A DNA stretch of 64,000 bases, from the NCBI RefSeq assembly GCF_001039355.2, contig NW_019774058.1, positions 539,817 to 603,816 on the forward strand. The letters are read 5' to 3'. Made by a program: the position numbers and the translations under genes. Each line of letters starts with the position of its first letter. Positions within the stretch are counted from its first letter, which is position 1. Under the pieces are notes generated by a model. That model worked only from the letters and a program-made list of their open reading frames with translations, was not told the origin of the DNA and ran no database searches. This document shows, piece by piece, positions 1-11,100 of the stretch. Origin of the DNA: Lingula anatina (taxonomy: Eukaryota; Brachiopoda; Lingulata; Lingulida; Lingulidae).

Positions 1-3000
1 ATAATCTCGTGAAGCCCTTGACCGTTGTAACCCAGAACTGGCAGGAAAACTTTTTTGAGGGCGATAACTATGTAGCCACCTGGATATAAAAATGAATGGA
101 TGTACCATGATTGATGGAATAGTAATAATATTTAAACAAACAAATCTGTGTGACATATGTTACACCAGCGGTAAGGTGTGCAGTGACTTGACTGTTCCAT
201 GCCCAAACCGCTGTGTACGGTTTTGAAAAGAAAACTTTATTTTAAAATCATTATGTGTTTGTTTGATTTTACATTGCTATAGTTTAGAAAAAGACGGTCA
301 TGACCCGGCAGAACTATAGTCGCGACAAAATGTCTCATCTTTCCAAATTAACTCTTCGTTTTTATCGATATCATGTTAAATCAATTGATTATCACCCTAT
401 GATATATTACAATTAAAAAGAAAAAGTGTCGACAACATGCCATTACGGTGATTTTTAAACTAGAATCCAAATTTCTGATGACCGTCTGAGACCATGGTCT
501 TAGATACGACAGCACGCTAGGCTCTGTTTTATCCACAACCGTTTTCAGCTTCGAAGAAGTACCTGTTATCTAAAAAATAATGCACATTTTTTCTCACACT
601 ATTGCTTCATCGAATAATATTGATATTGGTTTTAAAACGCGATCACAAAGACACTTGGGATCAAAGTTGAACATCAATTTCAGCAGACAGTTGTACTTGA
701 TGAAAAGAAACGTGTCTGTGTGTTCGGTATGGCCCCTATTGTTTGTTTGATGTAACTAGTGTGTATTCACACTATCATGTACCTGGCTTCACGATCCGAA
801 TTAGCTCAGCCAGACAGCTTCCGTTCACGTGACCTGGACAAAAGCTACCTACAGTCACAACTCCGTCATAAGTATCTGTAAAAAAAAAGGCAATTCGCAT
901 TTCAGTAAATAAAACAAGTTCCATATATATATATATATATATATATAAAGAAGACAAATTTTCATAATTTTTTCGGGCTGGCGAATATGCATGTACAGCG
1001 CAGATATACATGTAGGCCTATTCTTACCCTGGTCGCAGCGCATTAAAATTAATTTAATTTAAATAAAAAAATCAGTTCCTCAAAGAACTAAATTCCTACG
1101 TCAATTGTTGTAGGTAAGTCGTAACTGAACACGTGGTCACCCGAGATAATGTGGCTGTCAGTTTTTCTGTTGCCTAACCTACACGTGCACCACTACTACT
1201 ACTACTACTACTACTAATAAATTCTCTTAATTCTTGACTGGGCTTTCACATTATTAAACAGTCGATAAGTACTGTAAAATAGAACGAATTCTGGTAAACT
1301 AATTCGTCAACTCCTATTTCAAATATTACCATCTTTTATATCCAACCGATTTGGGCCCATAAAGTCACAGATAACGTTATTATACAGTTTCTTCTCCTTC
1401 GCCTTTTCCAGCATTTCCGCGCTGGCGTCCAGTGCATCGATGTTTTGAAAACCATTTTTCTTCAGCTGTAAAGACATTTTTTAATTTATAAAATGATGAA
1501 AGTAATATTGAGGAATTGTTTTCTATGTTGTCTAATATCATCGACACGCACGTTTTAGCGGTTTCACAAATTATACCTGGTCTTTATGAATAAGTTCAAT
1601 CTTGAATGTCTTTCTACTTCTCCAATTTTCAATGAAAAGCTGTTTTTATTAAAACTGCATCTTGTAAACCCTACCTCAATTGCTACTAACCCGGTCCCCG
1701 CCGCAGCGTCCAGAATTAAAGCGTTCTTATTGTCCCCTAATAACTTCGATAACTCGCTGGCACCAATTTTAGGGGGATTATATTCTATGAAACTCAAATC
1801 CTAAAAATATATTAAATGCATGTTTTTCAGTATACAATTTCCACATTTATACTTATATTACCAACATATAGATATCAGCTTAATACTTTAAAAGCTAGAA
1901 GTTTTATTACCTTTAATTTGGGGATTTTAAAGTCCTCAACAAAATGTTAAATGTTAAATGTACCCCGGTAGTACTGGTAGATGTGCAAACAACATAAGAA
2001 GTTTTTTTCATTATGGTAAACTTCAAAACTGTCAAATTTCTACACAATAATTAAGCTGCAAGCGCACACGAGAGCTTTCGTCCCAACACATGGGACTTCT
2101 ACAGTCACATTTAACCTATGCGACAGTGTATAGTAAACAGTTTAGTGAGAAACAGTTTAGTGAGAACTGTCCACTATAGCACTGTCCCAGAAGCAGGTTA
2201 TGCCCCCCTTCCCTCCCCCTGTCTTTGTTAAGTGAAGGTCCCTGGGCCCGTATGTAAATGGCCTCCTCCACCCCTCGATTGAATCACAGGGGGTCAAAAA
2301 AGCTCTCAGGTACGCTTTCAGCTTATTGTGTAGAAATTGACCCTTTTTTCAGTTTATCATCATGAATAACTCTACTACACATATCAAATTTCATCATAGG
2401 TTTTGATCATAGTGAAGCGTGTCTTTTATTAATTTATTATAGGCGGGAGGGTGGGGTAGGATAGGGGTTCTCGTGAGCCCCAATTTAGAGTTTTTTCACC
2501 CTTCTAAGCCCCTAAATTCCAATGAGAAGTGTAAGCTCACGCAGTTCTTAATGGGTCAGAGGGCAAAATCCTTACGTTCTCTGGAAAGTACAGTCACTGT
2601 TGAAACTCTTGAAACATTGATCTAGAGAACCTTCTAGCACTGTCACACAGAGAACATTTTCAACAGGTATTCACAGATATATAATATATAGTTCTCTGGC
2701 TAATTCTCTGCACTTTTCTATCCCACCCAAGAATATTTTACGAAAAATAAATAAACCACGCAAAGAAATAGTAATAGATAAATTAAAATACCCATGCTGT
2801 CCTAGGGCAGAGAGTAAGTCCGAGGATCTCTGCGCGTACCAGTAATATAAGCCTCTGTTCTTGGCTAACAGTTTATTAAGTAGGGCGGTATAAAGTAGGC
2901 CACCTCACTTGGCAGGGGCTACATTTGCGCTAATGACACTATGATACATACACTACCTAAGCTACTTAGGGAAGATACATTCTCAGGCCTACATGTATGA

Positions 3001-3254
3001 CCCAGATATGTTTTCAGTTTTCAAATTCCAGTCATATTTGACTTCTTGTGAAGTGAAGCATGCATTATCAATCTTGTCGACACTGCACGGTGACATATTT
3101 AAAGCAGGTAGCCCAGAACAAGTACAGTGCAAAGCCTAATTCTTACCTCATCGTAACTCTGGGCCCATACTTTATACTTGTCCATAACCTCATCGTTGGT
3201 GATGTCTAAGCGTGTGATGTCGGTGACGACTCCACGTACCTTTTCGCTACTCAT
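1..3254 (-). CDS. METTL27: METTL27 (WBSCR27)-like SAM-dependent methyltransferase, 5' part (3' end outside window)
   Basis: Five exons read on the minus strand: 3254-3147 (start ATG 3254-3252, 36 codons), 1800-1675, 1465-1330, 875-783 and 79-1, which is open at the window edge. All junctions are AG/GT and in phase. Exon 1 carries the family-typical VWAQSYDE segment. Exon 2 carries SAM-binding motif I, LDAAAGTGLV, and exon 3 continues LKKNGFQNIDALDASAEML, the acidic-loop region that contacts the cofactor. Exon 4 has DGVVTVGSFCPGHV and LIRIVKPG, and exon 5 continues GYIVIALKK. This order matches METTL27/WBSCR27 class-I methyltransferases, whose substrate is not established. No signal peptide is seen, so a cytosolic enzyme is inferred. 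The last part of the Rossmann fold lies left of the window. Intron 1 (1801-3146) contains a duplicated segment also found at 24.56 kb. The family call is confident; orthology to the vertebrate gene is inferred. Confidence 0.85.
2080..2410. repeat. Boundary fragment of the tandem duplication (also at 24560..24880)
   Basis: This stretch matches 24560..24880 with many small differences. Shared landmarks are the TTTAGTGAG..CTGT..CACTATA.CACTGTCCCA block, the AAGGTCCCTGG..GTATGTAAATGGC block and the CACAGGGGGTCA block. It lies inside METTL27 intron 1 and marks the outer (left) edge of the duplicated ankyrin unit. Unit 2 lacks the following ~1.35 kb (2410..3760), which in unit 1 holds METTL27 exon 1. 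Confidence 0.7.
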
Positions 3255-3825
3255 CTCTTTTTAATGAACTTGTAGATGCCGATAAATCAGGAATTAACTC
3301 GTAAGATGTAATGCTTGCTCGTATTTGCGAACAGTCATGCAAAGCACACGTCTTATTCAATTCACATCTAGACTATCTGCAGCGGAACTAACTTGACCTA
3401 CAGAATCACAGACAATGATAGGCATTCAAACACACGGTTTTATCTGTTGTCTTGGATCAATCCGTTATAGTGGTATGCCTGTGTTGGTCTGTCTAGGTCA
3501 AGCGGAATTAGGAAAAGCGTACATTCTATACAAAGAGGGCCTGTACACTTTATCGTATCTGTAAACTTTATTGTAGATACGTACTCATTCAGACTGGGCG
3601 CAGACAGCTCGTAGAATTGCTTCTTATAGATAGCAAAACGGACAAAATGTTGGTGGGAATTGATATGCAAAGACAGAAGCAAGAGTTAAATTGAAAAAGA
3701 TCTTGATAGATTTGAATTAATCAGCGGAGGGAAGGGGTTGGTGGGAGGGGGGGGGGGGCATTGGCTTTTTTTGAAAAGTTATGTTCGCTCACGCGAACCA
3801 GAAAACTTGTCCCCTATGCCTATTA

Positions 3826-4050
3826 CGGACCGTTCATATGAAAAATCAATTTTCTAAAAATCTATTTTCTATTCGCGGTATCTTGTGATCACTCCGAGCG
3901 CAGCCGAGAATTAATTACAGCTTTGGAAGTAACTGGGTCGCGCTGCCAGTAATTATGCCGCGGGGTATTCAGGGCACAGACCGTGATCACAAGATACCGC
4001 AAATAGAAAATACATTTTTAGAAAATAGATTTTTTCATATGAAAGGTCCC
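3826..4050. mobile_element. 225-bp MITE with ~62-bp terminal inverted repeats and TA target duplication
   Basis: The left end, starting CGGACCGTTCATATG, and the reverse complement of the right end, starting GGGACCTTTCATATG, match for about 62 bp through GCGGTATCTTGTGATCAC. TA flanks both sides (3824-3825 and 4051-4052). The paralogous flank near 24945 lacks the element and looks like the empty site, so insertion followed the duplication. TA duplication suggests mobilisation by a Tc1/mariner-type transposase; this is inferred. Confidence 0.8.
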
Positions 4051-5069
4051 TAAGGGAAAAAAAATCTGTGTAACCCCCCTTCCCTGTGAAAAATTTCGTT
4101 GGGATTTATGTAATCAACCAGTATTAAATGACACAAACAAAACACAAAGAAAACAAGCAAATGCATAAAAGGTGAAATCGATAAGATTTATTGACAACTG
4201 GTATATTTGAACACTTGGTGTGTGGACATTTTAACGATGGCGATATTAAACATCTTTTCAAAAATACGCGTCCTCAGACTTCAAAGAATGAGATTGTTGT
4301 CACAGCCCATCCTGCTTTTGTTAGGGTTTCATGAATCTGCAGATTTCATCTCACATTAAGTCTCGTGATTGTATAAAATCTATGACAAAAATATTTCAAA
4401 CTATTCATCTATAAGAATATAAAAACGTTAGGTAACCCCTTACCAATCGTGTATAAAATATATATATACTTGAGATAATACATGATCTGATTAAAAATAT
4501 ATAAAACTAAATTTAACTTGCATAGGTGAAAAAGGGGCCTTGATGGCTGACAGACAAACCGTGTAAATAGGGGAAAGCCCCTTTATTGTGCAAAATATTC
4601 ACATCTATTTAAATCTTAACATCTAATATTCACATTCACAATATAATAATATTCACATTCAAATATTCACATCTATTTAAATCTTATCAAAGGCTCGGTT
4701 AATTGGGAGTGCACACTGAAAGCCGCAAATTCCAGTTCACAATTAAAATTACAACTCTTTACTATAGATTATATTCAAGTAAACGTCTCATTATCGCACT
4801 TATTTACCCCAAAGGAAACCTCAGATATTCCGCAGAGTAACGTCCAACATGAAAGAACACTGATAAAGCTGGCATTGTTTTATTTGCGTTGAATAGTTTT
4901 GATAATAACACTCTCTGTTTTAGATGTTATTTTAGATAACGGGCTCCACTGATGTGCTGGAAATATCGTGTTATATGTTCTGTGTACAGATTGAATTCAA
5001 ACAAAACGCAAGGAAAGGTGCACACAAAGCATTTGTAAGTTGCAAATAGCCACTTAAAAAAATTCTGTC

Positions 5070-5146
5070 AAAATGCCAACAGTGGAAATTATCCCCAGCG
5101 TTCTTCAAAGCTATGCCAATTATAATTTGTTTTCATCCTACACTTT
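5070..5146 (-). pseudogene. Decayed remnant of the copy 1 C-terminal coiled coil after the new stop
   Basis: Downstream of the TAG at 5149-5147 the minus strand still aligns with the last ~25 codons of copy 2 (25677 onward). The AAAATA-CAG-AAGGTG of copy 2 is AAAATA-TAG-AAAGTG here, and further in-frame stops follow. Before the stop, about 50 codons present in copy 2 are missing from copy 1's last exon. The reading frame therefore ends at residue 1853 instead of running through the full last exon. Confidence 0.75.
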
Positions 5147-8100
5147 CTATATTTTGTTCTCCAAGATGTTGAGTCTTCTTTCCCAATCCTTCCGTTTCTT
5201 TTGCATTCCATCCTCTGCTTTTTTAACCATTTGGAGCATTTTCTGCTGTTGCTTTTCAGCTTCCTTCATCTGAAAGCAAAAGGAAAGTGCTCATCAAACA
5301 TTAGAATTAGCATGTATAACCCGTATGTATAACTTGTGTAATGTTACAGGAATTACCAAACGTTTTTATAAGATCTCAAAGTCGCATCTCTTGTATTTAC
5401 TAAAACACACTGTGTTTTTGGAAAGGTCTACTAGGATTTCACCATTCCCATCGCTACCAACATTTCATATGATTGATAATCTGCATATGTTTTTTTACCT
5501 AATGACTTAATTGCAATTGTTCATATATAATAAGTCACTGAAGACTTACTGTGTTTTGAAGCTCCTGGCCACGAGAATCAATATCTTGTTTCATGAGACT
5601 GGTGGCCTCGTTCACATCTTTTATAAGCTTATCAGACAAAGACTCAAAGGCGTCTCTCATTTCCTTTTCAAAATCCTCTTGTCTCGTCTTCTGCTGGTTT
5701 TCGAACGCTTTGAACTGTGCCTTTAGCACTTCCATACCCTCCCTATGGAGACTGGCCATTGCGGCCTGAAATGAAATAGAAAAGAAACTTACCAAACACC
5801 GGTGTCATATGAAAATCTAACTCCCATGAAAATCTGACTCCCCAGTCATGAAATTCCCCTCTCCCACTCACAAAACTTTATTAATCTTATTTTATTTGAG
5901 TTTACAAATTTCATCTTGTAGTATGCATAATGGATGATACATTTTCATGAGAAAATTAGAAAATTAAAAATGTGTGGTTTTTCCACCCAGTGACTCCTAT
6001 GAAAAGGCTATGGGAGTCTAAATCCAGGTAGTAAGATGAATACTTGTTCCAAAAATGATTAATTTTCACCACCCAACTTTCAAATACTACCAAAATATAT
6101 ATCACAACGCAAACCATGGAAAACAATGATATGGTGTCTAATTATAAAATAGGTTTTTTCTTCATGGGAGTCCAAATCTCATGGGTATGAATATAAAGAT
6201 TTTTCATGTCTGTTTTTCCAATTTTTTTTTATTTGCACCCAATATTTTACCGCAAAACGTTCAAATATTTCCAATATATTCTTCATAAAGTATACTTAAA
6301 GGAAAGAGTCATTGGGTGGTAAAATACACATTTTTAATTTTCTTATATTCTCGTTCAATTTTTCACCTGCAAACTAACAAAAAGTGCCAGTGTATCCTTC
6401 ATATTGCATACTACAACATAGGAGTCTTATACTCAAATAAAATAAGATTTATTAAGTTTTGTGGGGGGAGTCAAAATTTCATGGGGGGAGTCACATGTTC
6501 ATAATGAAAATTTGATTGGGGAGTCACATTTTGGGGGAGTCAGATTTTCATGGTACACCGGCATTTGTTCGCCACAGATTTTTCACCACATTATTCACAG
6601 ATATGCCTTTGGCTAATTCATGATATTTTTCTGCTTTCTAACAAGAAATTTGGCCTCTAGTATATATATATATGCTGCTTCATCCTCACCCCAGGCCACT
6701 GATGTTGTAGCGCTGCAGTATTTGACAAGGCACGTCTTATTTAAGATTATTTTGTTTAAATATCATGTTATTTACATATAATATTATTTACCTTATGGTT
6801 TTCAAACATGTTTTGTACATCTATTCTGTGTTGGTCGAAGTTTGACGCCATGGTTTTCTTGAAATTGTTCTGATCAGCCTCCGCCTTCTGAATGTTGCTA
6901 CGAGTCTCATTTTTGTGATGACTATTTTCTGCATTGACCATTTCTTGGAAATCTTTAAATTCTTCTTCCATTTTTTCCGTCTAAAATTTCAATGCAATTT
7001 TATATAACATTATGCACAATAAAAGTTCTGCAACTGAGTTTATAAAAAATGATAAATATGCAATGGATCCAACGCAAGGCACAAAATTAAAAAAAAAATG
7101 GAAGCTGCAATTACCACATCTTGAGCAGTACGCACGTGAATGCCACTTCCTGTTTAAAGTTCTTTTACAAACGGCTCTCATGTGTACAGATCACAAAATA
7201 GTCCACAAAAAATTAATTCATTTAAATGGAGTCGGTTACTTGTGCACACAAATTGTTTTATGGTGACTTTGCCTTGTGGCCTATCGCTGACTTACCCAAG
7301 TTTTATTTTGTGCTTGCAAAGTATCTACGTTGTCTTTGATCGTGTAGAACCAATCTTTAGCCCTCTCCTCTGCTGACATTGCGCTGGTCTCCAAGTTCTG
7401 TCGAGTAATTCCCTCCGTTTGGAGGTAGGTGTCGACTCTCCACTCCAGGATTTGCTGAGCAGTAGAAGTTTCACTTTCATCTGTTAAAAAAGGATAAAAC
7501 TGGTTTCAGTGAATCAGTGAAATAAACTAAAATAGCACTGCTCTCCTTTACACAATCTTCTTCAATGTTACCACGTTGTTTACTATATATTTGCTTATTA
7601 TATTGAGCCATTGTTAATTAAAATACCTGCTCTGTAGAGATCAATACATTCATCCTCTCCTTCTGTTTTATCAAAAGCCACTCCATTTTCTCTCCAGAAT
7701 TTCTCAACGTTAGCGGCTAGACTGTCCGTTACCATGTAGAACCCGCAGTTGTTGGTATCGGTATAATTTTTAATAGTATATGTTCTGGCTTTGCTTCTAA
7801 GTTCTCCCTTTTGAAGTAGATCCAAGAGAGTGCACCGCCGGGTATCTCTTTCTTGTGGAATAGTTAACTACAGAGAAGAAAGAATACATGTAGAACTTGC
7901 AGGTAAAATCACAATACACACAAATTGCGCTGAGATAATTAGGTTTGGATATACTTGTACGTATTTTGTTATAGATAAAATGCTAGTGCCTAGGGAACTA
8001 AAAATGTGATGTCATTACAGTTGAATATTTATGTTAAAGATAAATGCAATTTAACTGAAACATTGACGTAGGGCCTACCTTACACATTGAAGCATCCTCG

Positions 8101-11100
8101 ATTAAGGTCTGGTGGAGGTTGTCTGGGTTGGCAAAGGTTGTGAAGAAGATGGTTTCGTAGAGCACCATGTCCAGTTGAATGGGTGGGCTGTTTGGATTGC
8201 CGATCTCTCCTCGCTTGAAAGAAGTCATGATATGTGAGACACAGTAGTCACTCAAGCACTCTACCGGATTAAGGGCTCCGTCTTGTGGACTGTCTTGTGG
8301 ATTTTGCACTGCGGCACCTGGCGGCGATACATAAACATCTATTTAGTGTGTACAAATTACTGTTATATACATGTATTTGTGTTCCTACCTTTTTTTAATG
8401 CAAATTTGCCGATCACATTTGACAGACTTTGAAATTATATTGAAAAAACTTCATATACAGGTACATGTATCAATTAGAATCAAAATGGAGCAAAAATTAG
8501 GACAAGCTAGGGTTATTATATCCTGTGCAAAGTGGCGTACTGATCATACTGTTAGGAATTATGAAATAATCATATTCCACTAATGGTCCTTTGCAACCAG
8601 CGTGGCACTTTTCACCTTGTAAGATTTTTATTTGTTCAGCATAACACAGCGTCAGATAGAACGCCACATTGGTGATTGTCCGGTCTAGCTCTGCCATGAC
8701 GACGACGAAGTCTATCTGCTTTGCCTCCTTTTTTCCTATCGGTCTTGTAAATTGAATGCCCCTAGTTGCTCTGTTCTTCATGGCACTGAGAGCTGCGACA
8801 ATCTAAAAATCAAACGAAACACGTGTCTGTCCAGGTCAATACACTTATAAAGCAGCAAGAGTTATCTAAACCAATGTGAACCTACTTTAAAATTCAAAGA
8901 ACTGATATTTAGAGAATAATCTTAAATTATGAAAGGTTTATAATATTATTTTAATTATTGCTACCATTATAGTTGATTAAAACAGAAACTACGTTTCAAT
9001 AATGCGTGGCTATGCACAGCATGTGCTGCGTGACGTACCGATTGATTAGATGATTTTTCTGGATTTGCGACGTCTTCGTCTTTTCCAAACAATTTCACTG
9101 TGGAACTTCCGTCTTTAGTTTTGATACCGCCACAGGCAGCCTAAAATAGATCTCACATTTATTTATATATGTGTAAATATCACAACTTTTAATGAGGGAA
9201 AGCACCACCATCTCTCTCTCTCTCACTCTCTCAAGTGCAGAATGTACTGAATTAAATATTCTTAAATTTCTTAACCGTTCTATTATATTTCACTACAACT
9301 ACTACTTCACCCCTATCTTCATTTTCTACAAGGTGAGAGTTACTGTACCAAATTGTTTTTTTTTTCAAATTCATAACAAGAAAATACACGTAGCGCTTAC
9401 TTACCTCACATCGAACAAGCCATGTGTGCAGCTTTGATCTAAATGTCTCAAAAAAGACATACTTTTCTCCTTTGTTTTCTTTGAACCTGTCATTGGCTTG
9501 CTGCTTTCGTTTGATAGCTGCTTGTTCAATCGTTAATATTGCTTGCATTGCATGCGCTTGAACCATCTGAAATTCAATGACATTCCTGTATGTCAAACTA
9601 TTTTATATTTTTGTAAACTTGTCATTCCACAAAAAATGACGCTCTGAGTCACGTTAGTGCAGCATACACGCTCTGAGGATTGCTTCAGGACTTTTCACTC
9701 ATAATACTTACTGTAAGTATATCGCTAGTCTACTACTTTTTTCCTAACATATAAAAAATTAGTATGCACATTAATTAACTGTTCTGTTACAAAAATGCTA
9801 GTTACAGTATAACGTAAACAATTACCTTGCATCTCCGGCCAAATGCTCTTAATTTCTTGACGTACACGTACACATAAAAGAAACACGTACCTCCTTCTTG
9901 AGCAGCTCTAGATCTGCGTAAAGTTTCAGTCTTTCAAGCGGTGTGACTGCCTTCTTGGCTTTGTCTTCTATGTCACTGATTTCCGTATAGATATTCTCTC
10001 CTGTTATCTCCAGGCTGGCCATTTTCTGGTTTACATCGTCAGCACGATCAGAGAGCTTTTCAGCGTCATCTGCGATAGCTCCTTTTGGGTCTGAGTATAA
10101 CATGGTAGTCTTAGTTTTTACCTTGAAAGGGAAAACACTAGAATAACCACTGTCGAATTCAAGGTATTTCCAAAGGAAAAGGTACAAGTTTTAAGTAATT
10201 ATGCAATTAAAATAATAATAATAATTGTCGTGGACGATTTTACTGTTTACCTTTTGACTGATATTGCTCAAATAACTCTCATCCCCAATGTCGTCAATGT
10301 TGTCAACGTTGGCAAAGCGTTTTACCATTCCATTTAGAAAGCTGTCTAATATCTTCTGTACATTTCTGCTGCCAGTCAGCTTGCGTTCTGCAAAAGTAAC
10401 GTGATGAATAATAAAAATGGGGCCGGGTTAAGTGCACTTAACAAGTATATTTTTCTAATTTATATAATTTTGTCTTATAATGAAGATATCTTTCTAAGCA
10501 GGTTCATTCTTATAATATTACTTGAATGTCAAAATACATGTGCACAAAATACAATCGGTGGTTATAAGCAACATTGGCAAGTTGAGAAGCCTCAGATCAG
10601 CAACCGTTTCTTGTAAGGTCTTTTAATAACGATGTAAAACATACTTTTTCTTACAAACTCTGCATATACATACCTGAAGTATCCTCTTCCAGCTGCTTAA
10701 GATGGTCTTTCAGTTTTTTCAATATTTCTTGTGCGTTTCTACGAGTGGCCTCATATATGAGTTGTTTGCAAATCTTGATCTTCCTCAGGCGGTTCTGGTA
10801 TTTCTCTTTTATGAAAGCGTCAATTATTTTCATATTCCCTTTCTTTGTGGCATTGATCAATTCTGCATCCGAGAATTTCGGTTTCTCTGCAAAATAATAG
10901 ACAAATATATAAATGTATAGAGTAAAACACATGTTGAATTTTATCACCTCATATTTTATTTAGTCCAACTAAAATAATTTTCCACCATAGAATTTGTATA
11001 GAAACCAATATCTGAACATTTTAATGTTTTTAATTTTAATGACAAAATTACATATGTTCTATCAGCATTAAGCGAAACGTTCAGCAGGCATGAGAATAGT

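Larger units (their letters stand above)
3255..5146. other. Intergenic: METTL27 5' flank and 3' flank of ankyrin gene copy 1
   Basis: No further exon is supported here. It holds a G-rich run (about 3746-3758), a TA-flanked MITE (3826..4050), and from about 3760 and 4055 onward sequence homologous to the unit 2 flank at 24880..25676. A minus-strand AATAAA hexamer (4879..4884) lies about 260 nt past the copy 1 stop and is a weak polyadenylation candidate. 3440..3682 is open on the minus strand but has no recognisable product. Confidence 0.5.

Noticed and set aside
855-1043. Minus-strand frame through the (TA)n tract near METTL27 exon 4
   Set aside because: Low-complexity translation of a microsatellite (YIYIYIY), out of frame with the real exon 783..875.
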